Positions 12,620-26,134 are shown, numbered from the stretch's first letter. The stretch: 64,000 nucleotides of DNA from Aldrovandia affinis (GCA_029706075.1 JAINUG010000132.1:320001-384000), one strand, 5' to 3'. The notes: generated by a model not told the origin, from the letters alone. Program-made: numbers and translations.

Positions 12620-13522
12620 CACTATATGGCCAAAAGTCAGTGGACACCCCTACTAATTATTGAGTTCAGGTGTTTCAACCACACCCATTGCCAACAGGTC
12701 CATAAAATCCAGCACATAGGCATGCAATCTACACAGACAAACATTTAGAATTCAGAATGGTTTGTAAAGAGCTCAGTGACTTTAAACGCGGCACTCTCAT
12801 AGGATGCCACCTTTGCCACAAGTCATCCATCCATCCATGAAATTTCTGGTCCCTACTAGATGTGCCAATCCCCAGGGCACACACCATTCACTCACACACT
12901 CAACTGTAAGTGCTATTATTGTGAAGTGGAAGCACCTAGAGAGCAACAACAGCTCGGCCACGAAGACCTTCTTGCTGTAGACCATCCAAACTCACAGAGC
13001 TGCCCTAGGTCAACTGTAAGTGCTATTATTGTGAAGTGGAAGCTAGGAGCAACAACAGCGCGAAGTGATAGCATGTAAAAATCGCCTATCATCTGCTGCA
13101 TCACTCACTACAGAGTACCAAACTGCCTCTGGAAGCACCAACAGCACAAGAACTGTGCGTCGGGAGCTTCATGGAATGGGTTTCCATTGCCGAGCAGCTG
13201 CACACAAGCCTCACATCACCATGTGCAATGCCATTCACCCATTGAATACCTTTGGGAGGACTTAGAACGCCGATTGTGAGCCAGGCCTTTTTGTCCAACA
13301 TCAGTGCCTGACCTCACAGATGCTCTTTTGACTGAATGGGCACAAATTCCCACAGACACACTCCAAAATCTTGTGGAAAGCCTTCCCAGAAGAGTGGCAG
13401 CTGTCCTAGCCGCAAAGGGGGGTCCAACTCCATATGAATGCCCATGGTTTTAGAATGGGATGTCCAACAAGCTCATATAGGTGCAATGGTCAGGTGTCCA
13501 CTGACCATTGGCCATATAGTGT
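12620..13522 (+). mobile_element. Tc1-like transposon, internally deleted, both ends present
   Basis: Matching terminal inverted repeats, CACTATATGGCCAAAAGTCA on the left and TGACCATTGGCCATATAGTG on the right, are flanked by TA. The body starts as a Tc1 transposase (KELSDFKRGTLIGCHL-like, then STVSAIIVKWK) and ends with PLEYLWEDLERR-like and NLVESLPRRVAAVLAAKGG-like C-terminal coding. The catalytic middle is gone. The stretch CAACTGTAAGTGCTATTATT occurs twice, at 12901 and 13011, marking an internal tandem duplication with a 110-bp offset. Nonautonomous. Confidence 0.9.
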
Positions 13523-13989
13523 ATTATAGAGACAAAAACAATATTTAAAAAAATCTGTTAACTTGTTTGGTGATTGAATATGGTCACCATCATTGGTAAT
13601 GTCTATGATAACCATCAAGGCTGAAAATGTATTCAGTCTGCATGGGCATATTTTTATCTGATTTTATTTTATTAGTGGTGCCCAAAAAGCAAATTTTCAA
13701 TAAAAATATATACATAGTAAATTTCAGTTATAACTCAGATATTTTTGGGGGGGACAGATCACCTGGAACAGAGCAAAGACCCAGTGGATTTTGAAGGGAT
13801 TTTAATAATAGGAAATTGCCAGGTTTCATTTAGCTGTGGACATCAAGCTGTCTGACACTGATACTCATAGCAATGCCTGAATTGTTGCATGTCCAGGGAA
13901 TTATGCAAGAAATGCACCAGTTGAATTTGAAATGAGTCATTTCTTGTTGTTTCCTGGTGTCCTTTAGTTGTCCTGCCATTCTAGCTGAC
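13523..13989. other. Intergenic, nothing recognised
   Basis: No gene or repeat end recognised between the Tc1-like element and the L2 tail. Confidence 0.4.
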
Positions 13990-14228
13990 TCCACTACCAC
14001 TGAATTCTATACATCTAGCCAATTGTCTGCCTACTTGTTTAATACTCTTTGTATATGCATACTTGTTTACTCTAAAAAAAACCCTAAAAACCCCAGATGT
14101 CTATTGCTGTATTACTGCACTGATCTCTTGCGCAAACTATGATTGTTCTTACCATGTATTAATGCACATATTGTTTGTCGCTCTGGATAAGATTGTCTGC
14201 TAAATGCTTAATTAAAATGTAAAATGTA
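13990..14228 (+). mobile_element. L2-clade LINE 3' end
   Basis: It contains the L2 3' region words ACTCCACTACCACTGAATTC and TATTGCTGTATTACTGCACT, and the terminal stem CGCTCTGGATAAGATTGTCT followed by GCTAAATG. The RT domain is absent, so this is a 5'-truncated insertion. Related tails lie at 23207 and 47185. Confidence 0.8.
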
Positions 14229-15149
14229 TTTACATGAGTCAGTGCCATTACTGGTGTACAGTGCTCCGTAATGATGGCTGCAGGTATCAGGTCAATCTGG
14301 AGTGTCACTCATGACATGATGTACTGGGCTTGTGACCTGATCTGACCTGTTAATGCACAAATCTTCATCAACAAACTACTATAATAAATGAGTAATATTT
14401 TTCTGACTTGAATGTTGAACAGTAGTTTGTTCTTTGTCTAAACAACTCAATAGATGTATTCAAATGTCTGTATTTGAGACTGCAAAAGAGCTGCAATATA
14501 GTAAACTATTTATTTAGTAAGTCTAGCCCTAAGAGTATACCGATTAATCAGCCTGGCTGATTCATTGTTTAGACATTAATCAAATCTTGATAAGTCCTGC
14601 ATTGCTCTGAAATTAATCTATTTGGTTGTTTGATTAAATTATCAGCAGCTTGCCCAGTGGGGAGTACATTGTTTGAAGTAGACCAACCTTGTTACCGTAC
14701 TATACCAGGCATCAAAGCATTGTGTTGGAAGCCTTGTCAGTTCAGAGGTAAAGATAATGGACAAGCTGCTCGTGTGAATTTCTTGTCTTTTTCTTCTGCT
14801 TTTGCCATCATTATCTCTCACTTAAGATAAACTCTCACTTTTTTGGGGGGGTTAATACATTAATATGCATTATGAGTCAATGCGCATTTACTACAATGTT
14901 TTTGCACTAGGTTTAGCCTACTAACCATGATTTAATTATTATTTTTTAAATATCCATTGAATAATATATAACTTGCATATATAACTTGAATAATGCAACT
15001 TGCATTTCACAGAAGACTTAATTACCAAGTAGTTCTCCCAAAAACATTGCTTATTTTCTCCATTACACACAGTTCCCATAAAATATTTTAATTATATATT
15101 TTACATAAACATGTCCTTAACTTTCTACAACTTTATCACAGACTTATTT
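14229..15149. other. Intergenic, nothing recognised
   Basis: AT-rich sequence with no supported coding frame or mobile-element end. Confidence 0.4.
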
Positions 15150-15542
15150 TGAAAGCTCCTTGTTACCCATGATTAATTATTTACTCTGAAATGCACAACC
15201 CAGCAGTGGAATCCTCTAAGAACAGCTGATTTTATTCTGAAGTAATCAGAATCACTACAATTGAACACAGGTGGAGGCCAATTAGCTTGGTGTGTGATCT
15301 GGAAGGTGATTGGTTACCCCTGAGCTAGTTTATAATTGGTATGATAAGCGGGGTGTAGACTTATCAATCCAAGTTATTCTAGTTTTTTTCTTTTTAATTA
15401 ATGTTCAGAAATGGTTTTGAGAAGTTGTAGGGTGAAATGGGTAAATAAAGGTGGAAAAAGGCTGATTTAATGTTTTAATTTCAGGCTGTAAGGCAACAAA
15501 AGGTGACATTTTTTAGACTATAGACCCTAAAGGGGCACTGTA
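15150..15542 (-). mobile_element. Tc1-like terminal segment (one end)
   Basis: The right end reads AGGGGCACTGTA, preceded by GGCTGTAAGGCAACAAAAGG. This is the terminal and subterminal region of a fish Tc1 family. The same roughly 350-400 bp block occurs in opposite orientation at 39563-39925, for example the shared words CACACCAAGCTAATTG and TCAGGGGTAACCAATCACC on one strand. No transposase coding is left. Confidence 0.75.
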
Positions 15543-17009
15543 TGTATAAACATGAGCTATGTTGTTTCTTATTGGTTTCATATTAGTGCACTGTCAGAGT
15601 TAGTATCACTGTTTGAGAGTGTGTTGTTATATTTGAGTGTGCTGCATTATTCGGGTTATTAGGTTTCTGTGTGTGTATGCTGAAATTGTTGCACTATGGT
15701 TGACATGCTGTGTATACAAACCAATTATGTGATCATATATCCTACTCCTTGTATTCATGTTTTCATTTTAGTTTTTTAGTTTTTTTTCTTTTTTTGGATC
15801 ACATAAATAGATTTAAATGACAAAATAAACTTTGCTCAGATGGTCTCGAAGAAAAATGTTATATTTCCTGCCCTAGAACATGCATCAATGGATGGTTTAT
15901 ATTTTCCTGACAAATAATTAAACAATATGCTCATGCTTGTCTTCTAGAGGCCCCATATTTACTGCCCCACTTTTCAGTGACTTGATTTAAGCGGTCGCCA
16001 AGTTAGAATTTTTTTTACTGATTTCAAAGTGAATTCCCAAGAAAAGACACTAGTGTTCTAGTGTTAATATACGCTAAACAAGTCACTGGTCCACACGGTT
16101 AATTTGGAAGTTGAACGTTTATAGTATCTCATGATACTTTTAATAGTAGCTTTGAAAAGTATGCTGAAGCTGGACTACTCTAATTTTCAGCAATTTAGGT
16201 CATGCTACCACAACTCTATTCTTGTGAACTTTTTGAACATGCTTCTATCTGCAAAAATAAAATCAGACAAGATGGCAGCACAGCAACTTCATTTTCCAAA
16301 TGACCCACATGCCTGGGAAGTAATTTCAAGCAATTTATGCACTTCCGGGTACATAAACTCCCAATGTTTTCGGACATCAGTGCTAACAAGCTATCTGTTG
16401 GTATATTACCCTATTGGAGTTTGACTTTGATTGTAATTGATATTAAAGCCCAATAGGCTAATTTGCCACTGTTATTAAGTTACAACTTAATGATACGATT
16501 ACTGGCTCAACTAAAACAATGATTGCATTTCATGATTTTAACATGACAACACTCTGTAATCTGTCCTGAGTTTAACATGATATTTGTAAGTTAACATGGC
16601 TAGCTTAAAGCACTTCACCGTGAAACTGAGGAAATTCACCTCAACCACCACCAATGTGACGCATCCACCTGGATGGTGCACGGCAGCCATTTTGCTGATT
16701 GACATGTGATGACCATGTGATACTTTGCCCTCTGGGGACTTCAAGTGCACAGACAGGTGCACTTTGACCGATGAGTTTCCTGTTATGGCTACAGGAAAAT
16801 GCAGTGACCGATTGAAGTAGTGCCTGTCTTACTGGCTAGGGAGTGCCACTCCACACCCATACACACACTCCTCCGCTCTCAGTGTGGCTACGCCTCGAGC
16901 CACGCCCATGGCTATATCTGATATCAGCCTGGCAGCGAGTGCGGACATGCCACACAAGCTCTCTACATTCTACCTGGATCAGCATGATATCCCTGAAGAA
17001 GGGGCCTCT
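15543..17009. other. Intergenic, nothing recognised
   Basis: The segment 16620-16960 is less AT-rich than its surroundings, but I see no domain, promoter signature or repeat end there. Confidence 0.4.
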
Positions 17010-17215
17010 TCATTGAAGTAAAATGTTTATGATTCCTGTCCCATCCCTACAGGCGCCCGGCAGCCGCTCCTCGCGGTCTCGTCTCTTCTCTGTCCTGACC
17101 CCTCGGTGGTGGAATGACCTTGGAATCACTTGCGATCTTCTGCAAGAGACTCAAAACCCACCTTTTCAAACTCCACTACCACTGAATTCTGTACATCTGG
17201 CCAATTGTCATCAAT
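17010..17215 (+). mobile_element. L2-clade LINE fragment (C-terminal ORF2)
   Basis: Translation gives SRSSRSRLFSVLTPRWWNDL followed by an LLQETQNPPFQTPLP-like segment. This is the C-terminal tail of L2-clade ORF2 (SSHSRLFSVLAPKWWNDLP and LRTFRRLKTHLF types). It runs into ACTCCACTACCACTGAATTC, the start of the L2 3' region, and stops before the terminal stem. Confidence 0.8.
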
Positions 17216-17449
17216 TGTTTTTGTTTATTTTAAGAAAAAAGTGCAGAAATATGAAGTAAAATGCTAATTAAAGAGAAAGACACAAATTAAAGAGAAAGAA
17301 AAACTGCAAAACGTTCTGATATTCTAAATTAAACCATAGAATTGCATTTGATTGTTGTGCTACACAATGTCATTAAGCATTCATAATGCCCTATGTAATT
17401 GAAACTTTTTTATGCTCATTAATACATTATGAATGCTATATGTTTATTA

Positions 17450-17617
17450 CAGGGGTGTCAAACTCATTCCATTGAGGGCCGAGTGTGTGCAGGTTTTTGT
17501 TGTAACCAATGCATTACACCAGGTGATTTCAATTAGGTAATTAGCTCACTTCTTCAATGAATGAGGGAACCTAATTGAAATCACCTGGTGTAGTGCATTG
17601 GTTGCAACAAAAACCTG
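17450..17617. repeat. hAT-type foldback MITE, 3'-truncated
   Basis: It begins CAGGGGTGTCAAACTCATTC, the terminal repeat of a hAT MITE family widespread in fish. Arms at 17490-17538 and 17570-17616 are inverted copies of about 48 bases with only a few mismatches, for example CACCAGGTGATTTCAATTAG against CTAATTGAAATCACCTGGTG. The loop is about 31 bases. The matching outer right end is missing. Confidence 0.8.
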
Positions 17618-18479
17618 TGAGATAGAGTTAAGGTAAAGCGTTATCCAAACTCCTGTACCTAGACTTTTCTCAAATAAAAATATATCTTAATACAAGACTA
17701 AATTCAATGTCATTTTATCTTCACATTACACAAAAAAATGCTACATACAAAAGCAGTAAATCTGCTCTATACTGCAAGAGCTACAAAAGACTAGTGTTAC
17801 ATAGCTGTGTTTATAGGTTGTTAAAAAATAAGACCATAACCATAAGGTGGGTTTTGACATGTTGTTATCTAATGTACGGTCTGTGTTTAATCACATTTGA
17901 TCAGCACCTGTTTTTTTTTTTTTTTTCTTTTTTTCAGAAACCTGAGTAAAGGTTTACACGATCTGGATTCTTTGTGAAGGTCATGGTATTTGGCTGCTCT
18001 CCAGCATACACACAGTGATAAGTAATGGTAAACGGCAAAGACTCGTTATGTCATTTATAGGTACATGTCTCGTTTAGGCTTGACACGAGGTCAGCCAAAA
18101 CCAAAGCAGAAAAATGAAGCCAACCAGTGAAGGTATTGCAGTCATGTGACTAACACATGTCTCTCAGTTTGACTTGAGGCCACTGGTGATGTTCTCTGTA
18201 TTTCATACTGGTTAACACCGGCTTCATAGTGGATAACTGTGTATATTGTTATATGTTACTTACCTTGCTTCCCATTCAGCATTACAAGGATATGATTTCC
18301 CTGCATTTCAGTTGAATGATTGACTCAAATTGAAACAATAAATTGCATGCCATTGTCAATGTTAGTTAGCATTACTCACTAAGTACTTGGTTTTTACATT
18401 AGCTACTTAGGTTATGCAACTTTATATGATATTCTAAATGAAGATGCTTACATTTGTTGGTTGCTCTTAGAAATTGCTT
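17618..18479. other. Intergenic, nothing recognised
   Basis: Contains a T-rich run near 17909-17936 and no gene. Confidence 0.4.
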
Positions 18480-18990
18480 TCTTCAAAATAGCCTGTTGGT
18501 ATGGAGGTGCCATCTTATGGTTGATTTTGAGACTTTCTGACCCCAATTGTTGTTGGCTTCTTCTTTGCCTCCGCCTATGTGGGGACAACATGCACTTGGC
18601 TTGTGTCCTCTTCTTGGCAAGTTTGTAACTGTTCCAGATTTTTAAACTTTTTGATTATTGCCCTAACAGTGGTTAGTGGTATGTTTAACCATTCATATAT
18701 ATATATTTTTTACCCTTTACCTGATGTGTAGCTGAACATCCATCTGTTTCTTTTGTTTTGACAGTTTGACTGCTCTTTGGCTTTCCCCATGGTGATGGAT
18801 GATAAAGGGATTTTACATCTATGCTACCTCATTTTTATACCGTAGTGAAAAAGGAAGTTATGGAAGTCCACAGTACAGTTCCTTATGACTGAGATTACCT
18901 TAAACAAGTAGAATTTTATTGTTGATTGAAATTGTTTGGTTTTATTTTAAATAATCTTTACGGATACCAATAATTTGGAACCTACATTTT
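18480..18990 (-). mobile_element. Tc1-like transposon relic, N-terminal part
   Basis: On the minus strand a frame opens at 18790 with MGKAKEQSNCQNK and later shows LNIPLTTVRAIIKKFKNLEQ, the paired helix-turn-helix of a Tc1-like transposase (relatives have VPLTTVRAIIRKFKKYGT). Upstream of it, at the right edge, lies the noncoding 5' part ending near AATAATTTGGAACCTACATT, likely the outer terminal region. The catalytic domain is absent and several frame breaks are evident. Confidence 0.7.
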
Positions 18991-21900
18991 TCAGAATTTT
19001 AATTTTCTAAATATTTTTTAAAAAATGATTTAGGAGGTAAACTAAAACATCTCTACATATCATATGATTACAGCAAGTTTAACATTACAGTAAAAAAAAC
19101 ATTATTTCTGGAAACACATGTGTAGCGACAATACTGTAAATGCTAGAGCAGCTGTGAGAGCAGAATGTCGGTGGCAGGTACACGCAGTTCAAAAGATCCC
19201 CAACATACAGTATCTAAAAATGAATACAGGACATTGTGCCATAATCATCAAATATTAAAGGGATCATTTTCAGCATGCAAAGTACAAACATTTCTGCTTG
19301 GAGCAATTTATGATGTAGAACATAATTGATCCACAGCCTATTTGCCATCTGTTTATCAGTTTATAAGGATTAGACTTCCTGAAAGGAGTTTGCCTTGAGT
19401 AATAAATATTTAAAGCATTTCAAATAAAGAATGAACTGTTATTTTAAATTTTTAAATTAATAATTACTTGTGGTCTGAATAAAATGTTCATGTTGATTTT
19501 GAGTGAGTTTGTCCCCCTGATATGTGTTGGTGTCATGTGGCTATCTATTGACAACTGGAGTGAGAGGCTCAGTGTATATCATAGCTATCTTATAAACTAT
19601 ATTAGCATAAAACACTAGCCTTTTCAGTAACATAGATGATGCTGGATGATGGTAATAATTAAACATAAAGCATGTCTTCCTTGCCTAAACTAGACATGAC
19701 TGATATACTTGTCCGTGCATTTATGGCAGCTCATACGAGCCTCTGATACAGCGTCCAATTTATGTTTTTTATTTTAGGGTGCAACTGATGAATAAGTGTC
19801 TGTCCAATTTAGTGTTCTTTATTCAAAGATGCAACTTATGAATGATGGCTGCTGGAGAATACGCAGTTCTGGTGGGGCAGAGTTAATAATTAATGAGGTT
19901 TGACGCAAAAGAGGAGGAATTGCAGTCAACTCAGGGACCTAAATGTACTCCACGGAGGAGAAGACCCCTTGAAGCCTGACAACAAAATACAGTGGGCAAC
20001 AATGCATTGTACTGTTTGAGATGAAACATCTTACTTTTTCAATTTTTATGTGATGACAGGGAAATCTAATACATGTCCCAGCCGGTATTTAAAATTATAT
20101 TTTTGCACAAGTTTATAATTTTAATCAAATTTATGTTCATTAATTCTGACTTCACGGGTAGTGGAGTTGACATGTTGTATGTGTATCCACGTGATGGCAT
20201 TCTAGTCTGAGTAGCAGTTAGGTACACCATGTTATTGTTGACTTAAGTACAGGAAACAATAGGCATTTTTACAATATATATTTCTCATAGCATACGTCAA
20301 TAATTGAATGACAATGAGTATCATATAAATACCTCAGATTGTATCCCTGTGATGTTCATAAACCTTGGGAATAAGAATGGAGAAGACTGAACAAATGACG
20401 CCAAGGCCACATAGGTCTTTGTAATCATAGTGTCAGGCATGCTAGTGTCAAGAGGGCTGATTATTACTTTATTGAAATTTAGTGGTGGGAGATACAGTAT
20501 CTCCCATGTACAGTGAGCGTAGAACCAAATTGATACAGCCACTATGCTCCCTTTTCTTAGTCACAACAAACCTTTTTGTGACATGTAAAATACTAGCCCT
20601 GCACTACTGGGATTTCCCTCAAGAGTACACACATGTGCACTGTTGAGACTTCCTCGGCTTAAGAATATTAACACCGATAGAATAACAAGTGAAACCACCC
20701 TAGCTAAATGAAGACCGATGGCTAGCTAGGTAATTCGAGTTCTGCAGACTCAAATTTATAAGTTGCACCAATTTCTTGGCAATAAGTAATTATAAAACAT
20801 AAGTAGTATGCTACTTATGTAGATGAATATGTGGTTTGACATGAAAAAATGGATACAGTTTGTGTTCTTACCATCTACTGTAGCTTGCTACTTCAGCAGT
20901 CTCTTGACTCGCCAACAACAGCTTCAGGTAAGACAGACTGCTCTCTAGTCCCTCAGGGTGACTCACGGCCACTTTCACCCTCCTAGATTGTAAACACCTC
21001 TCTCAATGTTTTCAAACCTGGTCCTGGAAACCAACCAAGTATGCTTTTGTTCCAGATAAGATTTGAATTTTCGAGTTGTTTACTGAATACTGATCTTTAG
21101 TTTGCATCTCAACATTTGATGTATTATCAAATATTTGGCAATGTGCTGCTTGATGTATGTTAGTTGTTTGTGGTAATGCATTTTTTTGTTGTTTTGATAA
21201 GTTGCTACATGCCTTGAAGCTTCATTTCACAACACTGTTCATCATGGAAAAAACACTGCTCTTGAGTAATCCCTAACTTAAAATGCAGATGTTTTTCTAT
21301 ACAAAGCATAAAGTTGCATAAATAGAATGTTACTTTATTTATACACGTGGTTCACTAAATTAACTATACAGCATGCCTATCTTATGATTTGTGTTGGTAC
21401 AATTAAGTTAACAACAGTCAATCCGTGCCCGTAAAAAGATTGGCAAACTGCTTATTCGGCAATGTGTAATTTGGACGCACCTTAACCATCTCCCAGGAAA
21501 GGGTATAGAACATAATGGAGAATATTTATTGAAAGCTTGATTGGCAGGAGGGGTTAAAGTAGGTCAGACACCATTATGAATTCAGAATATGAATGCTAAA
21601 GGGACTTAAATTCACTCATTCTGGTTTCTGATATTCAAAATTGTAACCTGTTAACAAAATCCTATGTATGACATTTGTGCAAATTACATCACAGATCTAT
21701 GGCACAGACCTTGAATGAGTTGATGGTGTTATATTGACTTTTAATTAAAAATGAAGTAAAATTACAGTAGAATATTATGCAATCATTACATTTGTTTTAC
21801 ATTTTAAAATATTTTTGAAGATAAAGTAGTTACCGTTATCCACCACCAATATGTGCCTTTCGTCATTTGGAAGCAGATATAATTATAATCTCTCATCAAA

Positions 21901-23206
21901 TGTTCTCATCACATCCAGATTTGGAATAAACCATGGAAACGCTCATAAATATGCAACTAGCAGTTCAATGAGCAGTTTATTTACACATTCCAAAGAAAAA
22001 CAAATGTTGGCTATCTTTCAGAAATTACAATTTCACTCAAAATAACAGCAATGATATTATATTAAGGAAAATATACTAAATGTATTAGCAAGGGGTGAGA
22101 TAGGTTGATTAGATTCTAGGTTAATAGAAAACACAGTGAAAATGGAATTGAACTAAGCTGACAGAAGGGGAGAAATTATTTTTTGTATTTTTTTTATTAT
22201 CATACAAACCTGAGACAGGGTGAACTTATAACAAGCTGGCAATGGTGGGCAGATTTGTGCTGTGCGTAGTAGTAGACATGCCCCTTTCAGCTCCAATTAG
22301 CATCAATTGAATGGCCAGCGATGTATTGTGTATGTAAGGCGGTCCCTGGTTTTCCCTGTTGCAGATCAAGGTGTCTGAGGTCGAGTGAGGTGACTGATAA
22401 CGAGACCCACCCCTACGTCTGAATGAGGTACACTTCCGTGTTTGTCAGTGTGCCTCTGCCTCCGAACTACGTTTTTTTATGTCCTGCTAGTGCTAATAAA
22501 TGGTTGCAAATACATTGTCTATTGAATGATCTGTCTTTTAAAGCTTGTTTGTCTTTGTAAGACACTGCCAACTGCTGTTTCGCCTTAGCCAGCTATCACA
22601 GGTTTGTACCATTAACGTTGCTATTTTGCCCGCTGATTACATAGAATGCTTTGCTGTCGCCAATGTTAATTGGTTTTCTTCTGCTTGTGCTTGTCTTGAG
22701 TTATGCTGACTTGGGCACTCTTGATTTGTTTCTCTTCTTTGTGCTCTCTGTAACTGATCAAGCCTAGCTATTGCTTTCCAGCTGAATTCAGTTGGTTTAC
22801 TGAGCAGCCAAACTGTTAGATTGTGTCATGTATCACAAACTTGTAGTGAAACTGCAGTGGCGGGCTACATTTTAAAATTGTGTTACTCGTTATCTATTTT
22901 GTCCACAGATTTTTTTGTCCTTTTTATTCTCATGTTTAAAAAAAAAAAAATTTGTTCCTGATATTTTTTTATTTTCTCCCAATTTGAATTGCCTGATAGT
23001 GTAGTGTTTCTACATATTTGAAGAGATAAACTAGAGCTTTTTAAAGTTACAGTAATAAGAGTTGTACAATAAATTGCACACTGAACACTTCATGTTTTCA
23101 TTGCATTTCTTTACACAATCCTGCCCCCACCCACTACCCAAGTCAATTATCAGATATATTGAAAAATAAAAAGTATTTAATGAGATTACCATACCTGTAA
23201 CACTTT
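18991..23206. other. Intergenic, nothing firmly recognised
   Basis: Over 4 kb with no recognisable gene. A degenerate tandem duplication of about 48 bp occurs at 19753-19848 (GTCCAATTTA units). 22200-22520 is less AT-rich but carries no diagnostic motif. Good territory for conserved noncoding element searches. Confidence 0.4.
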
Positions 23207-23364
23207 ACAGGTATGATATGCAGCTGCCTACAATGATGTATATCGCTGTATTACTGCACTGATCTTGTGCACAAACTGATTGTTCCTACCATGTATTAAT
23301 GCACATCTTGTAACTCTGGATAAGAGCATCTGCTAAATGCTTAGAATGTAAAATGTAAAATGAT
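23207..23364 (+). mobile_element. L2-clade LINE 3' end
   Basis: ACAGGTATGATATGCAGCTG, TATCGCTGTATTACTGCACT and CTCTGGATAAGAGCATCTGC followed by TAAATG reproduce the L2 3' tail seen at 13990 and 47185. It is 5'-truncated, leaving only the 3' untranslated end. Confidence 0.8.
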
Positions 23365-24302
23365 GAGATGGCAGACAAGTTCTCGGCACATAAATCTAGC
23401 TATTCATAGATAAATGTTTGCATTGCAGTTTAAAACCGTACGAAGTACTTATAGTTCATATTAGTCCTTAGATTATGCAGCTAAAATATATGGTAAGAGT
23501 TAAGAGTGTAAAACAAGTAGTGTGTAAATTTGAGCAATGACTCACTGTTGAGACAAGCACTTTTACTATTCTGAAAGCTGAATTATCCATTATTGCAAGA
23601 AATATTCAACTTACAAGTTTAAGATCTTTAGTTACTATTTAAGATTTTAAGCAAGGTACGAGTATATTTGAGATGGATAATCATATGATAAATTAAATAT
23701 ATTTCTAATTGATATTTATCCAGAAAATGACTACTTCCACTTCTGACGTGTACAGAATATCTGCGCCATATTGTACAAAATTCTGCTAACTATTTCATGA
23801 CATTGGCTGGGCCGGATTGTTAGCACTTCGTTATGTTATGGCTTTTTATGTGTGGCCCCAGTTCCTCCTGACAGAAAATAATGTGGGAAAGCAGGCAGAA
23901 CCACAGTACTATGTTACATGTTCTACATGACTGACTTTTCCTAGCTTCTACTTAGAAATGTGTGTGACGTTTAAAGTACAATAGTGAAGGTAATTACTTG
24001 TACACCAAAGGAATTCTTTTGTTAACCTGCATACCAAGGTTTTTTGGCAAAGGTTCTTTGGCAAGCACAGTGGAGAGAAGCTTGGTTGACCAAGCATGTA
24101 CCAAAGTACTAATTTTCACAAAAAGGGGAAATTATATAGTCCTCCTTCTACACATCATATTTGTAAGCCATAGTGCCTTCTGTCCCCGCATTCCCTAACT
24201 GTATACAAAGAGAAGGCTAAAGCGTAAATAACAGCCACCAGTGTTGGAACTATTTACATAATCTGAACAAATCTGAACAACAAACATGTCCCAACAAGGT
24301 GA
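23365..24302. other. Intergenic, nothing recognised
   Basis: No supported gene or repeat, ending at a short (TA)n tract. Confidence 0.4.
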
Positions 24303-24326
24303 AATATATATATATATATATATATA
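24303..24326. repeat. (TA)n microsatellite
   Basis: A short TA run immediately adjoining the terminal repeat of the next Tc1-like element. Confidence 0.9.
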
Positions 24327-25152
24327 CAGTGCATTCTGCCTTATTCTAAAATTGATTAAATTCATATTTTTCCTCATCATTCCATACACAATACCCCATA
24401 ATGACAAAGCAAAAACAGGTTTCTAGAAATCTTTGCTAATTTATTACAAATAAAAAACTGAACTATCACATTTACATAAGTATTCAGACCCTTTGCTATG
24501 ACACTCAAAATTGAGCTCAGATGCATCCTGTTCCCTTTGATGATCCTTGAGATGTCTCTAGAACTTGATTGTAGTCCACCTGTGGCAAATTCAAATGATC
24601 GTACATGCTTTAGAAAGGCACACACCTGTTTATATAAGGTCCCACAGTTCACAGTGCATGTCAGAGCAAAACCCAAGGCATGAAGTCCTAGGAACTATCC
24701 ATAGACCTCCGAGATAGAATTGTGTTGAGGCATAGATCTGGGGAAGGGTATAAAAACATTGCTAAAGCATTGACAGTCCCAGGAGCACAGTGTGCTCCAT
24801 AATTGTGAAATGGAATAAGTTTGGAATCACCACAGCTCTTCTTAGAGCTAGCCGTCGGCCAAACTCAGTAACCGGGCAAGAAGGGCCTTGGTCAGGGAGG
24901 TGACCAAGAACCCCATGGCCCCTCTAAGAGAGCTTCAGAGTTCCTCTGTAGCGATAGGAGAACCTGGCAGAAGGACAACCATCTCTGCAGCACTCCATCA
25001 ATGAGGCCTTTATGGTAGTGGCTAGATGGAAACCACTGCTGAGTAAAAGGCATATGACAGCCCACCTGGAGTTTGCCAAACAGCACTTAAAGGACTCTAA
25101 GAGCATCAGGAAAAATATTCTCTGGTCTGATGAGACACAAATTGACTCTAGC
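24327..25152 (+). mobile_element. Tc1-like transposon, 3' half missing
   Basis: The left end starts CAGTGCATTCTGCC at a TA site. The noncoding leader includes AGGTCCCACAGTTCACAGTG, known from a common fish Tc1 family. Translation from about 24680 gives ELSIDLRDRIVLRHRSGEGYK, then segments like VREVTKNPM and SAALHQ. It ends just after the first catalytic region (ILWSDETQID, about 25120-25148). Numerous stops and frame breaks. The right terminal repeat is absent. Confidence 0.9.
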
Positions 25153-26134
25153 TGTAATTCATGTATGTACAGTATGTAGTGGACAAAAATGATTTTAGAC
25201 TTTCAAATACATTTGCACAAAATTCTCTGGCTTTATTCATTTAACAAAAATAATGCAATACAATATATTAATATTATTTACTTATACACTGAATATTTAA
25301 AGGCCAACTTCACTAAAAAATCTAAATGTTATGTTTTGTCTTTACACAATCTATACATAACAAAGAAACCACAAGAAGTATCCTAGATCTTGTTCCACAA
25401 ACAACGTTTTGTCATTTACGTGACGTAATTTGGGAAAGCCAGTCAGGGAAGAGATAAGAAAATGCATCAATAGCTGTATTTTCCTTCTATTTTACACATT
25501 AGTTTTCAGTTACATGCATGATTGTCCTGGATGCATTAAGTCCTTTTAATCACAAAGTACACAAAATAAATGCATTATGGGAGACTGTAGTTTCAGTGAA
25601 TTGAACAGGACGTTGTAGAGAAAAATGTTTTTAATTCAAATTAATTTGAGCTTGAATAATTATTAAATCTGCAAAAAGTATGTACTGTATGTAGTAAAAC
25701 CTTTAGGATAACTGAATTAATCATGTAAATTAAGGCAAGTTATCACATGCCTTTCAAATATGTCATTGCAATTTTCCCAAAAAATGACTTCCCATTATTA
25801 CGATTATTTCTTACATTAGCTGTATATTAATTACAGCATACACAGCTAAGAATACAAAACGAGTCCTTCTAAAAACGGTAGACAGAAACAGGTTTTGGTG
25901 AGGAAAGTCAAATACTATCCGTGTCTAAACCCTTTATTTACAATTGATACAATGTATTTTTATAACATTAAAGGCACACATACATACACATGTGAATATA
26001 TGTACAAATCCTTGCATAATAAATACATACAGTACATCAACATAGTATAAAATAAAGCTATAGTGACCACAAATCATTTGTATTTCAAACATAAAATCAT
26101 TACCAATATTGACATGTCCATTTCTATCAGTAGC
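25153..26134. other. Downstream flank of slitrk6
   Basis: AT-rich. On the minus strand AATAAA hexamers occur at 25938-25933 and 25237-25232. Either could end a long slitrk6 transcript. Nothing else was recognised. Confidence 0.35.

Noticed and set aside
22200-22520. Possible solo LTR
   Set aside because: A GC-richer block with an AATAAA-like signal was considered, but no matching ends, target duplication or internal sequence could be supported.
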